A stretch of 64,000 nucleotides of DNA. Source: Bacillus sp. V3B (lineage in GTDB: Bacteria > Bacillota > Bacilli > Bacillales > Cytobacillaceae). Position 1 is the first letter of the stretch. Every line of letters begins with the position of its first letter. This document shows positions 18,321-26,752 of the stretch, in pieces. The notes under the pieces are model-generated. The model did no database searches, was not told where the DNA came from, and saw only the letters and a program-made list of their open reading frames with translations. Position numbers and translations under genes: made by a program. The DNA lies in assembly GCF_024494465.1 (NCBI RefSeq), contig NZ_JAETXM010000006.1, positions 1 to 64,000 of the forward strand. The letters run 5' to 3'.

Positions 18321-18573
18321 ATTTAACTTCATTCAGCAGAAGTCCTCCACTTCTGTAAGTGGGGGATGAATGCAAAAAGCTCTCTGATTCAGTGGGGGTT
18401 CAAACCCCGGCTGAATGAAGTTAAGCCTCCGGCGAGCCTTTCGATTTTTTAAAGGTAATTGATCGAGCGAGCTCGACGACGGACAGGACGTCCTAGTCAG
18501 GCGAAAGCCACAGGATGTGGCTTTCTGAAGCGTGATAAAAATCCGGGCGCAAATTCGGAGGGGCGAATTTGAT
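18321..18573 (-). ncRNA. Stand-alone HEARO / IscB-type omega RNA-like element, copy 1
   Basis: 253 bp, almost identical to 45637-45890, GC-richer than its surroundings and without an open frame. On the minus strand the scaffold begins AAATTCGCCCC-CCGAATTT-GCGCCCGG, continues with GAAAGCCACATCCTGTGGCTTTC, and ends in GAAGTGGAGGACTTCTGCTGA next to ATGAAG. Conserved stems include CCCCCACTTACAGAAGTGG and GGGGTTTGAACCCC. The right boundary beside ATGA is the insertion context I recall for HEARO RNAs (IscB omega RNAs). In that reading the 5' flank (..ATAGCTACCAGA) is the guide. No iscB gene is present. A non-autonomous IS200/IS605 derivative (PATE) is the alternative. Confidence 0.55.
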
Positions 18574-18878
18574 TCTGGTAGCTATTTTGTGAAACTGTCT
18601 TTTTTACTTTATACTAATTGAGTAACTTTCATCTAAAAGTAAAAACAAATTGCTATTTCAAGGTTTTTTCTTGTTATGGTTTGATTAGTGTTCTTCATTT
18701 GGATAGAGAGAATATATCGACCAGTATAGGGAAAAAATAAGTATTGATTAATAGGGTATATTTGTTCTAGTGAATTGAATTACTGAAAGTTACGGTTTTA
18801 TCCTGAAAAATGGAAAGGTCGTTTAAAGGCTAGCAGAAAAAAATTTACTGTTACGAAAAAGGAAAAGAGGTTATTAAT

Positions 18879-19148
18879 ATGGCAGAAAAAGTTTATACAA
18901 TTATTAACGAAGCAGGACTTCATGCACGGACAGCAACACTTCTAGTGAATATTGTAAATAAATTCGCTTCAGATATAAGTCTTGAATATAATGAAAAAAA
19001 GGTTAATCTGAAATCCATTATGGGTGTCCTTTCATTAGGTGTTACACATGGAGCCGAAGTTAAAGTAACGGTTACTGGTGATGATGAAGATCAGGCCTTA
19101 GTCGCTCTAACGGAAACAATGAAAGAAAACAAGTTAATTCGTGAGTAG
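18879..19148 (+). CDS. Orphan HPr-family phosphocarrier protein
   Basis: 89 residues, full HPr length. Both phosphorylation sites are kept: H15 in AGLHARTAT (EI/PEP site) and S46 in NLKSIMGVLS (HPr kinase site). The Pro after Arg17 found in most HPr (HARPAT) is Thr18. There is no ptsI downstream and no ptsG nearby, unlike the main ptsHI operon. Crh is excluded because it has Gln at position 15. AAGAGG lies ahead of the ATG. It may be a second HPr for a specialised PTS or for catabolite signalling with CcpA. Sugar partners cannot be named. It is followed by a long perfect hairpin. Confidence 0.88.
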   Translation: MAEKVYTIINEAGLHARTATLLVNIVNKFASDISLEYNEKKVNLKSIMGVLSLGVTHGAEVKVTVTGDDEDQALVALTETMKENKLIRE

Positions 19149-19186
19149 GAAGGACTAGAGGCTGGGACGAGTACCTCTACTTATAA

Positions 19187-19240
19187 ACATAAAAGCAGTG
19201 TAGCAGGTTGTTGTTCATACCTGCTATACTGCTTTTATGT
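19187..19240 (+). terminator. Long hairpin after the HPr gene
   Basis: ACATAAAAGCAGTGTAGCAGGT pairs with ACCTGCTATACTGCTTTTATGT, 21 of 22 positions, with a 10-base loop. There is no T-run beyond the stem but the 3' arm contains CTTTTATG. Likely terminator or mRNA 3' stabiliser. Confidence 0.6.
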
Positions 19241-19370
19241 CTATCTAGAGTAGACAACTGTTCTTTTTTGGTGCCTGACACGAATATGGGTGCTTTTATA
19301 TCGATAGTAGTGATAGTATAATGAAGCAAATGATTCATAACAATTACATATTTTGATGAAGGAGATTAAA

Positions 19371-20531
19371 ATGATAGAAAATCATCAACTCATAAATAGT
19401 TTAAAGCCTTCTATCCAACAGGTGTGGGAAAAAGCGGGATTTGTCCGTCCAACGTCCATACAGTCATATGCTATTCCACATATTCTTGAAAAAAAGGACG
19501 TTATCGCTCAATCACCAACAGGAACGGGTAAAACATTAGCTTACCTCTTACCGATTCTTCAGATGGTTGATGCAGAAAAAAAGGCCATACAGGCTGTTAT
19601 TTTGGCATCCTCTCAGGAGCTTGTTATGCAAATCATGGGGGAAATTCAAAAATGGTCAGAAGGTAGCGGCATTAGAGGAGCGTCATTCATTGGTGGTGCG
19701 AATGCGAAAAGACAACTAGAAAAGTTAAAAAAGCACCCGCATATTGCGGTTGGAACTCCTGGTCGAATGCAGGAATTAATTAAACAAAAAAAGCTGAAAA
19801 TGCATGAAGTGAAGACTGTTGTCCTTGATGAAGGGGATCAATTACTAGTGGCTGAACATACAGAAACAGTCAAACAGATCATTAAATCAACATTAAGTGA
19901 TAGACAAGTCGTTTTGTTTTCTGCCACTTTACCAGAACCTATTGTAAAGTTAGCGAAAGAGCTTACGAATAATGCGAAAGTTCTTATGGTCCAAAAGGAT
20001 GAAACCATTGATGCCGAAAAAGTAGATCATATTTACTTTATGACTGAACAACGAGATAAGATTAAATTAATTGAGAAAATCTCTCGCCTTGATTCATTGA
20101 AAGGACTTGTGTTTGTCAAAGATATCGGAAGCTTAACGGTTCTTGCAGAAAAGCTCCAATTTAAAAAAGTTAACGCAAGCGTTCTTCATAGTGATTTAAA
20201 TAAAATGGAACGTCAAAAAGCGTTAAAGGATTTCCGAGAAGGAAAGACAGCACTTTTGATTGCGACAGATGTGGCAGCAAGAGGACTTGATATTCAAGGG
20301 ATTAGCCATGTTGTGCATTATGATTTTCCGAAAGATTTAAATCAATATGTACACCGTTCTGGACGAACCGGACGATTTGGTGCAGCTGGGACAGTGATTT
20401 CCCTTGTTACAGAGAGAGAAGAGCGTGAGTTGAAAAAATACGCACGAGAAATGGATGTTTCAGTAGAGATTAAGCGGTTCCATGGGGAAAATATCGTGGA
20501 AGGACAGTCTCGGTCTACGTCAAAGCGTTAA
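19371..20531 (+). CDS. yfmL: DEAD-box RNA helicase (YfmL-like)
   Basis: 386 residues from ATG 19371 (AAGGAGATTAAA upstream); the frame opens 18 bases earlier. Motifs in order: SPTGTGKT at 48-55 (I), GTPGRM (Ib), DEGD at 153-156 in place of DEAD (II), SATLPEP (III), HSDLNKMERQKAL, ATDVAARGLD (V) and HRSGRTGRFG (VI). The tail is short, without an RNA-binding domain, as in B. subtilis YfmL (376 aa), a helicase linked to 50S ribosome assembly and cold growth. Cytosolic, monocistronic or cotranscribed with the small gene at 20609. Confidence 0.88.
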   Translation: MIENHQLINSLKPSIQQVWEKAGFVRPTSIQSYAIPHILEKKDVIAQSPTGTGKTLAYLLPILQMVDAEKKAIQAVILASSQELVMQIMGEIQKWSEGSGIRGASFIGGANAKRQLEKLKKHPHIAVGTPGRMQELIKQKKLKMHEVKTVVLDEGDQLLVAEHTETVKQIIKSTLSDRQVVLFSATLPEPIVKLAKELTNNAKVLMVQKDETIDAEKVDHIYFMTEQRDKIKLIEKISRLDSLKGLVFVKDIGSLTVLAEKLQFKKVNASVLHSDLNKMERQKALKDFREGKTALLIATDVAARGLDIQGISHVVHYDFPKDLNQYVHRSGRTGRFGAAGTVISLVTEREERELKKYAREMDVSVEIKRFHGENIVEGQSRSTSKR

Positions 20532-20608
20532 GAGGGTTTCTCGTTTGAATAAAGAGAAAAAAACGAGAAATACTACCACTGTACGACTTTAAAAGGGGGA
20601 GATGTACA

Positions 20609-20743
20609 GTGGGTAGAACAAAACGAGGCAATGCAAATGCTCAGCGTAACAAAAATAAGAAAGAGGCTAATCGTACAAGTGAAGAGTTAGTCGAATTTAC
20701 AACAGGCAGTAAAGAAAGAAAATCTACGCCAACCTTAGATTAA
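20609..20743 (+). CDS. Small basic protein, 44 aa
   Basis: GTG start at 20609 with GGGGGAG six bases upstream. The peptide starts VGRTKRGNANAQRNKNKK and ends STPTLD; it is rich in Asn, Lys and Arg at the N-terminus with an acidic middle (SEELVEF). It is followed by a 23-bp-stem terminator, which supports a real gene. I do not recognise the family. The composition recalls minor small acid-soluble spore proteins or YfhD-like peptides, but no diagnostic motif is seen. It lies 77 bases after yfmL. Confidence 0.65.
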   Translation: MGRTKRGNANAQRNKNKKEANRTSEELVEFTTGSKERKSTPTLD

Positions 20744-20750
20744 AAAATTC

Positions 20751-20811
20751 ATGATATAAAAAGAAAAACAAGGACTCCTCAGTGGAAACCTTGTTTTTCT
20801 TTTTATATCAT
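20751..20811. terminator. Bidirectional terminator, 23-bp perfect stem
   Basis: The left arm starts ATGATATAAAAAGAAAAAC and the right arm ends GTTTTTCTTTTTATATCAT, around CAAGG/CCTTG and a 15-base loop. Serves the + strand small gene and the convergent yhfW. Confidence 0.9.
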
Positions 20812-20834
20812 TAAAATTCTTTTTCTTGGGCGAT

Positions 20835-20884
20835 CCATGGTGCTTGAGAAAGGATAAAAAATAGAAAAGTGGTCACCATGAACA
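20835..20884. repeat. Family D repeat, copy 1
   Basis: CCATGGTGCTTGAGAAAGG ... GTGGTCACCATGAAC. Similar units occur at 37281, 37331 and 52542. A partner GTGGTGACC follows at 20890, so CATGGTG and GGTCACCATG can pair. Confidence 0.5.
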
Positions 20885-20930
20885 ATCCGTGGTGACCACA
20901 ATAGCAACCTTATAATTAAACCCGCCAAAA

Positions 20931-22457
20931 TCATTCAATTTTTTTTAACGGTTTTTTTGTTGGTCCTTCAAACACCTCTCCATCATAGGAGTAGCGAGAG
21001 CCGTGGCATGGACAATCCCATGTTCGATCCCCGTGATTCCACTCGCATTCACAGCCCAAATGCATACAAGTTGTGTCAACGACATGTAGCTTGCCATCCT
21101 GATCCCTATAAGCACCTGCTCGTTCTCCATTTACCATAACGACAGAGCCTTCATCATTTTTTAAATCATTTGGATCCTTTGAAACAAATTCAAGCTTCCC
21201 TTTTAAAAGGTGACCCGCTACATCTGCATTGATACTAATAAACTTTTTAATATCTGGATCCGCTTTTTTCAAACGAGATGGAGAAAATAGGTCTTGATAG
21301 GGATTTTCCTTTTCAAGAATTCTATCCGCTAAAAGCATGGCAGCCGTCGTTCCGTTTGTCATCCCCCATTTACGATAACCTGTTGCCACAAGAATTTGCG
21401 GTTTCTCAGCTGTAAGGGGACCAACATAAGGCATCTTATCAAGCGTAGTTAAATCTTGTGTACTCCAACGATAAACATAGTCTTCAATTCCAAGCGTTTT
21501 TTCTGCGAACGCTTCAAGTGCAAGATAATGCTGCATTGTATCCGGACCTTGACCGGTCTTATGGTTTTCACCACCTATAAGAATAAGGGGTTCCCCGCCT
21601 ACAGATGTATAACGCAAGGAACGGACGGGATCATCTACACTAACATACATCCCACCTGGATACGGTTTCTTCGCTTTTATTCCAATCACATAAGAGCGTT
21701 CAGGGTACATTCTGGAAAAATAAAGCCCCTCTTTATCAAAGAAAGGAAAGTGAGAAGCCTCGATCACATATTGACACGATACACGATGACCATCGCGTGT
21801 CATAACCTTTGGATTGTCTCCTTCTTCAATATCTGTTGCAGTCGTTTTTTCAAAAACCAATCCACCTGCATCCTTAAAATCGAGGACAAGCTGTTTTAAA
21901 TATTTCAATGGATGAAATTGGGCTTGACCTTTCATCATAAGGGAATTATGAATTGGAAAGTTAAACGGGATGGATGTAACTAGACTACCGTCAATGTTTA
22001 ACTTTTGATAGGCTTCTGCTTCTTTCTCAATCTTACGGCTATACTCTTGGGTCGTCGCATAAATATAGGCATCTTCTTCGCTAAAATCACAATCAATGTT
22101 CTTCTCTTGAATCATTTTCTTAACGAATTGCAGGGAATGATCCGCTGATTGATAGTAAAGTTTTGCTTTTTCCACGCCAAAATGTTGAATAAATTCATCG
22201 TAGATTAACCCATGCTGGGCGGTCACTTTCGCTGTCGTATGTCCTGTCGTACCGTTTAACAGGTTTCCTGCTTCAAGGATTGCAACCTTTAAGCCTTCTT
22301 TCTGTAATAGATAGCCTGCAGTAATTCCTGTAATGCCTCCTCCAACAATCGCGACATCTACGGCTAAGTTCTCTGTTAGTTTTTCAAAAGGTGGAAGGGT
22401 AACCTCCTGCCAATAAGGTTCTGGAAATTGTGGCATCATATTTGATGAAGTTGTCAT
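20931..22457 (-). CDS. yhfW: FAD-dependent oxidoreductase with C-terminal Rieske domain (YhfW-like)
   Basis: 508 residues. A DadA-type FAD domain opens with VDVAIVGGGITGITAGYLL (GGGITG at 39-44) and later VATGYRKWGMTNG. The last 100 residues form a Rieske [2Fe-2S] domain: CMHLGCECEWNHGDRTWDCPCHGSRYS has C-x-H and C-x-x-H ligands. Size and fusion match B. subtilis YhfW (509 aa). It probably oxidises an amine or amino acid substrate and passes electrons to the Fe-S centre; the substrate is unknown. The start ATG 22457 follows GGAGGATTTTCCT. Convergent with yfmL and sharing its terminator. Confidence 0.9.
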   Translation of the reverse strand: MTTSSNMMPQFPEPYWQEVTLPPFEKLTENLAVDVAIVGGGITGITAGYLLQKEGLKVAILEAGNLLNGTTGHTTAKVTAQHGLIYDEFIQHFGVEKAKLYYQSADHSLQFVKKMIQEKNIDCDFSEEDAYIYATTQEYSRKIEKEAEAYQKLNIDGSLVTSIPFNFPIHNSLMMKGQAQFHPLKYLKQLVLDFKDAGGLVFEKTTATDIEEGDNPKVMTRDGHRVSCQYVIEASHFPFFDKEGLYFSRMYPERSYVIGIKAKKPYPGGMYVSVDDPVRSLRYTSVGGEPLILIGGENHKTGQGPDTMQHYLALEAFAEKTLGIEDYVYRWSTQDLTTLDKMPYVGPLTAEKPQILVATGYRKWGMTNGTTAAMLLADRILEKENPYQDLFSPSRLKKADPDIKKFISINADVAGHLLKGKLEFVSKDPNDLKNDEGSVVMVNGERAGAYRDQDGKLHVVDTTCMHLGCECEWNHGDRTWDCPCHGSRYSYDGEVFEGPTKKPLKKIE

Positions 22458-22617
22458 AGGAAAATCCTCCTGTCATTACATATCATAGATAATTTTTCCA
22501 AAGCATGAGATTTATATACAGATCTACCTTTTGAATAAATATACCTAAAACAGAAAGTCTATTATGTCAATTAATGAAGAAGAGATGGAGTATACCGAAT
22601 TTTGATTCAAAAGTAAC

Positions 22618-22974
22618 ATGTATATAAGGTGTCTCACTAAAGAAAGACAACATAAGACAATGGAAGGTTTTTTTGGTGGTAGTGGTTGTGAAGATTCGCT
22701 GGACGACCCGGATAATTATAAGAAAATTCAAAAACTAAATAATCAATATGTTCAAGAACATATACTTGAAACAATCCAAACGGTTCAAAAGGATTACGGG
22801 GTGGATATTTTTGGATTTGGCGAAGTCGTTGCCCGCCAGGATTACAAAAACTTTAAGAAAGTCCAAGATCATTGGGATGAAGCCTTTCAAGACGCCGAAA
22901 TAGACGTCGAAGTAGACACTAAGATTCGCAGGGCAGGAATCCGAACAAAAGGCATATTTGATAGAATAAACTAA
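22618..22974 (+). pseudogene. Fragment of a Ger(x)C spore germination lipoprotein
   Basis: 118 codons resembling only the C-terminus of GerAC/GerKC proteins: the helix LNNQYVQEHILETIQTVQKD, then YGVDIFGFGEVVARQDY, and a final EVDVDTKIRR-like strand (EVDTKIRRAGIRTKG). Full proteins have about 370-400 residues with a lipoprotein signal; here the first two thirds, the signal peptide and the partner gerA/gerB genes are missing. No ribosome site precedes ATG 22618 or 22660. The right end abuts a family B hairpin. Best read as the remnant of a lost tricistronic germination-receptor operon. Confidence 0.75.
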
Positions 22975-23036
22975 GGTGTCAGGCACCACAAAAAGACAAA
23001 AATATAAAAAATGTCCACCAGTGGTGCCTAACACCG
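22975..23036. repeat. Family B hairpin, copy B1
   Basis: GGTGTCAGGCACCACAAAAAG ... CCAGTGGTGCCTAACACCG, an imperfect inverted repeat beginning at the stop codon of the germination fragment. Confidence 0.65.
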
Positions 23037-23240
23037 TACCAATATTTCTTTCGTTCGTTGACGTGTTAAAAGATATTGCGCTAAAATAAAACAGTAGAGT
23101 CTGACTTATTGAAAAGGTCAGACTTCTATTTTATTTTATCATTTCCGCAAGAAGAACAACCATTTTAAACAAAGTGATTGTGTAGTAGTATGAAACTCTT
23201 GTGAAATAAATTATTTTAACGAAGGAAGGCAGTCGGAAAA

Positions 23241-24371
23241 ATGAAATTTGAAACTTTGCTTCTTCATCAAAATAAGAAACAAAATCGTACCATTAAAAGC
23301 AAAATTACACCGATTTATCAAACATCCGCTTTTACGTTCAATGATTTGGATGAATTAGAGGGCTTTTATCAAGGAAACGGAAATTATTTGTATTCTCGCG
23401 TAGGCAATCCAAATACAGACGAGTTAGGTGAGACCGTTGCTAGCTTAGAGGATGCTCCAGCAGGTGTTGCTTCATCTTCTGGTTTATCAGCGGTTTTAGC
23501 TGGTGTTTTAGCGGTTGTCAAAAGCGGTGATCATATTGTGGCAGCAGATGATCTTTATGGTGGAAGTTTTCATTTAATTAAAGAGGAATTAAATGATTTT
23601 GGTATTACAGTCACAATGGTTCCATTTGCGGATATGACGCAAGTTGAAAAGGCTATTCAGAGCAATACGAAGCTGCTTTATACGGAATCGATTACCAATC
23701 CGATGCTAAGGGTAGAAAATATTGAAGCGGTTGTTGCATTAGCGAAGAAATACGAGCTTACTACTTTAGTAGACAATACATTTGCTACACCTTATCATTG
23801 CAAGCCGTACATTTTAGGAATTGATTTAGTCGTTCATAGCGCAACGAAATACTTTGGTGGCCATAGTGATGTGACAGCAGGAGTATTAGTTGGGAAGGGA
23901 GCCTTAATTGAGAAGGCTGCTGCAAAGATCACGAATCTTGGGACAAACCTTAGTCCGTTTGAAGCTTGGTTAACCTGTAGAGGCTTGAAAACATTGGCAC
24001 TTCGAATGAAAGAGCAATCCGCTAATGCAAAAAAGCTTGCTGAAGCACTAAGGAACCATGATTTGATTAAAAAAACGTATTATCCCTTTGAATATGGTGA
24101 AGATGGGTTCGGTGCGATTGTCACCATTGAACTTCAAGACACAGTGGATATAAACGAATTCTTCCGTCAGCTTTCTTGGGTAAAAATAGCTCCTACGTTA
24201 GCTGGTATTGAAACAATCGTCACACATCCACTAACCACTTCACACCGCGCTCTACCACCAGAAGCGCAAATAGAACTAGGCATTACAAAAGGAGTCATTC
24301 GTATCTCCGTGGGGATTGAATCCGTTGATGATATTATCAATGTATTTACAACAGCATTAGAAAAATCTTAA
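23241..24371 (+). CDS. PLP-dependent trans-sulfuration enzyme (cystathionine gamma-synthase/lyase-like)
   Basis: 376 residues. Cys/Met metabolism PLP family: YSRVGNPNTDELGE, ASSSGLSAV for phosphate binding, VDNTFATPYHCKP, and the PLP lysine in HSATKYFGGHSD. The C-terminus TLAGIETIVTHPLTTSHR is conserved. Close in size to MetI of B. subtilis (cystathionine gamma-synthase / O-acetylhomoserine thiolyase). It is monogenic, has no metC partner and no SAM riboswitch in the 200-bp leader, so methionine gamma-lyase or cystathionine gamma-lyase are alternatives. GAAGGAAGGCAGTCGG precedes ATG. Substrate cannot be fixed from sequence alone. Confidence 0.8.
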   Translation: MKFETLLLHQNKKQNRTIKSKITPIYQTSAFTFNDLDELEGFYQGNGNYLYSRVGNPNTDELGETVASLEDAPAGVASSSGLSAVLAGVLAVVKSGDHIVAADDLYGGSFHLIKEELNDFGITVTMVPFADMTQVEKAIQSNTKLLYTESITNPMLRVENIEAVVALAKKYELTTLVDNTFATPYHCKPYILGIDLVVHSATKYFGGHSDVTAGVLVGKGALIEKAAAKITNLGTNLSPFEAWLTCRGLKTLALRMKEQSANAKKLAEALRNHDLIKKTYYPFEYGEDGFGAIVTIELQDTVDINEFFRQLSWVKIAPTLAGIETIVTHPLTTSHRALPPEAQIELGITKGVIRISVGIESVDDIINVFTTALEKS

Positions 24372-24437
24372 TGAAAATTGATTGTCAGTTATTATAAAAA
24401 TATCTACAGGTGGTAGATGTTAATACAAAAAGGCTTG

Positions 24438-24545
24438 TCCCATAAGGTGTCTGACATCCACAAAATTACCTTCATCTAGAATCATGTTCAACCGATTGAT
24501 ACTAGATCTTGTATTGTGATGTCTGACACCTTTGCTTTTGGGACA
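24438..24545. repeat. Family B compound hairpin, copy B2
   Basis: Nested inverted repeat: GTCCC ... GGTGTCTGACATCCACAA and TTGTGATGTCTGACACC ... GGGAC. It lies between the convergent trans-sulfuration and glycosyltransferase genes and may terminate both. The GTCCC/GGGAC rim also occurs in the glnS terminator. Confidence 0.6.
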
Positions 24546-24612
24546 GTTCCTTTTGGTTAAAAAAAGGTTATTTGATTATCATTATGTCTCAAATATAGTT
24601 TGAATTTAATAT

Positions 24613-25929
24613 TTATAACGAAAAAAGGTCTTCAAAAGTATTAGCCAGCGCATAAAATTGATGAGTCTTTATTTCATTTAGTTGCTCCATAATCTTTGGA
24701 ATCATTGAAGTGTCACACTCATGAAGGTTTATGACCGGCTTACTATCCCTCAAATTCTCGACTAATTTAAAAAGCATCGTTTCAAATACTTGTTTAAACT
24801 GTTTATATTTCCCTGGATACTTGTCACATAATTTATTATAATCGGAAACCACAAAATGAATTTGAGTGAAATTAAGAGCTGGTTGATGTTCTAATGCTAA
24901 AGCAAGGACATCAAAATTTGGATGTTTTTTCATGAATTTATATAAATTACCGACGGCTTCTGGAAAGTTATTGGGGGATGTTGGATGCTCTTGGTGATAG
25001 CAGAAAGTTAAGGGATCCAATATAAAACGTGCTCCACTTTTATATAAACGATAGCCTAGTTCCCAATCCTCTGCTCCATATCCTAGAAAAGACTCATCAA
25101 AATATCCTACTTTATCTAACAGCTTTCTACTTACAGAAACGTCCCCAGTTAAAAAGGCGATATAAGGTAGAGTGAAATGATTTAATTCTATGCCAAAATC
25201 TTTTATTCCGCTGTTTAATTCTTTGGTAAAATACCAATTGGGGAAAGACAAACTGTCATAGAGTTTGTTATCTATGTCATCGTGAGTAATGAGTGGAAAT
25301 AGAATTTCAGTATCTTGGTAGTTTCGTTTAAATTCTTTATAGTGAAATGAATAATAGGGGTTGCTAGTAACAAAACTATCGATATGTTGCCATTGCTGAG
25401 TATTGAATTTTGAAGTGAGAAAGGTATAAATACCTCTATAGTGGAAAGCACCACATACGACCATACCCTCTTTACCAATATGGTGTGAATAATGATTTTC
25501 TATAAAGTCAGGTTCTGTAAGCATTTCTCCATCCAAGAAAATGACTATTTCTCCTTCTGCATGGATGATTCCTATGTTACGTGCACGTGATCTACCTTGG
25601 TTTTTAAATAAACGTATATATTTAAATTTAAAGGGTGGATCAAATTCCATTGGTATAAGCCGCGTTTTATCATTAGAACAATCATCAATTAAAATAACCT
25701 CAAATTTTGAATAATTAAAATTTTGTTTTAATAAGCAATAAAGTGATAATGATACATATTCATACTTATTATAAGATGGCATAATAATGCTTATCACTAT
25801 GTCTCGATTTTTCCTGTTTTTTACTGTTAATTCATAGTCATCAAATGTAGTCACTTGATTATTTTTGCTTGATTTTGTTCTTTGAGACTTGTCCAAAGAT
25901 TCAGAGAGACAAGAAAACCCACTATTCAA
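24613..25929 (-). CDS. GT-A (family 2) glycosyltransferase with galactosyltransferase-like C-terminus
   Basis: 438 residues. The GT2 fold begins at VISIIMPSYNKYEYVSLSL (about residue 46), followed by VILIDDCSNDKT and IVIFLDGEM in the DXD position. FLGYGAEDWELGYRLYKSG near 290 is the motif shared with beta-4-galactosyltransferase and chondroitin-polymerase type enzymes. No membrane helices, so it acts in the cytosol or at the inner face. TTG start at 25929 is supported by TAGGAGG seven bases upstream. It stands alone, without other polysaccharide genes, so the acceptor is unknown. AT-rich codon use hints at acquisition, by eye only. Confidence 0.8.
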   Translation of the reverse strand: MNSGFSCLSESLDKSQRTKSSKNNQVTTFDDYELTVKNRKNRDIVISIIMPSYNKYEYVSLSLYCLLKQNFNYSKFEVILIDDCSNDKTRLIPMEFDPPFKFKYIRLFKNQGRSRARNIGIIHAEGEIVIFLDGEMLTEPDFIENHYSHHIGKEGMVVCGAFHYRGIYTFLTSKFNTQQWQHIDSFVTSNPYYSFHYKEFKRNYQDTEILFPLITHDDIDNKLYDSLSFPNWYFTKELNSGIKDFGIELNHFTLPYIAFLTGDVSVSRKLLDKVGYFDESFLGYGAEDWELGYRLYKSGARFILDPLTFCYHQEHPTSPNNFPEAVGNLYKFMKKHPNFDVLALALEHQPALNFTQIHFVVSDYNKLCDKYPGKYKQFKQVFETMLFKLVENLRDSKPVINLHECDTSMIPKIMEQLNEIKTHQFYALANTFEDLFSL

Positions 25930-26128
25930 CTATTTTCCTCCTAAAAAATGATGGTTACTAAATAAGGTATGGTATATGGTTCCGATTTGACATGGACAAA
26001 CTTACTATTTTCCTCATTCATTTCTCAATTTAGGCTATTCATTTCCTATTGCAATAGTAAGGTGATCCTTCAAAAGTAAGCCTACTTAATGCTAAGGTAT
26101 TACCTGTTAAATACGCGTATCCTTTCTC

Positions 26129-26171
26129 AGTCTCAAGTCCTACTCCAAAATACGCTTCGAGTTCGTTATAG
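26129..26171 (+). promoter_or_regulatory. Candidate LiaR-controlled promoter of liaI
   Basis: CTCAGTCTCAAGTCCTACTCC lies upstream of a GTTATA/TATAGA -10-like stretch about 50 bases before liaI. In B. subtilis LiaR activates at this position. The motif match is from memory and weak. Confidence 0.3.
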
Positions 26172-26220
26172 AAAACCTACAGAAAAGGTAAGATGAAATC
26201 AAGAAAGGAGGCAACAAAAC

Positions 26221-26568
26221 ATGAAAAAATTGGGGTTGCTTTTAATAGGAGGCATCGCAGCAATTGTGTTACTGCATAATCTAGCGCCAATGGTAGGGTT
26301 GGTGATTAGTCTTGCGATTCTCTACTTTGTCGTCAAACGTTTCTTAAAGACGGATTCCCTATTAATGAAAATCGGGTGGGGTTTCATCGGATTTGTCGCC
26401 TTAATGGCATCTGCCTCAAATATACCCGCTGTTCTAGGAATTGCTGCTGCTTACGTTTTATATGTTATTTATAAAAATTGGAATAAGCCAAAGACAGTTA
26501 TAACAGAAAAAGAAAATGATCCATTTGTGAATTTCGAAAAGCAGTGGTCACAATTAAAAAACTATTAA
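26221..26568 (+). CDS. liaI: LiaI-like small membrane protein
   Basis: 115 residues with three to four hydrophobic segments: KKLGLLLIGGIAAIVLLHN, LVISLAILYFVVKRF, IGWGFIGFVALMAS and IPAVLGIAAAYVLYVIY. It then ends in a polar tail (DPFVNFEKQWSQLKNY). AAAGGAGG precedes the ATG. It heads the gene order liaI-liaH-liaF-liaS-liaR, so it most likely anchors the phage-shock protein LiaH to the membrane under envelope stress. Sequence similarity to B. subtilis LiaI (126 aa) is low; it may belong to the lmo0954-type family. A 127-bp palindrome separates it from liaH. Confidence 0.75.
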   Translation: MKKLGLLLIGGIAAIVLLHNLAPMVGLVISLAILYFVVKRFLKTDSLLMKIGWGFIGFVALMASASNIPAVLGIAAAYVLYVIYKNWNKPKTVITEKENDPFVNFEKQWSQLKNY

Positions 26569-26599
26569 TCGAAAACGAATAAAAGATATCTATCATAAA

Positions 26600-26726
26600 G
26601 GTTTTATTAAACAATAGTGTTGCTGCTTTATAAGCCTTTGGTATACGACGGCATTAAGTTATTTACGGAATAAAACAAATGCCCACCTACACCAAAGGCC
26701 ATTTATCAACAATCATCGTTAACAGA
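26600..26726. repeat. Family A palindromic repeat, copy A3 (inside the lia operon)
   Basis: GTTTTATTAAACAATAGTG left end, AACAATCATCGTTAACAG right end, blocks GCCTTTGGTATACGACG and CACCTACACCAAAGGCC. It sits between liaI and liaH. Confidence 0.75.
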
Positions 26727-26752
26727 TCATAATAAAAAGGAGAGAAAAATAA

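Noticed and set aside
21456-21899. 147-codon plus-strand frame
   Set aside because: Antisense to the FAD/Rieske oxidoreductase gene, whose motifs are complete.
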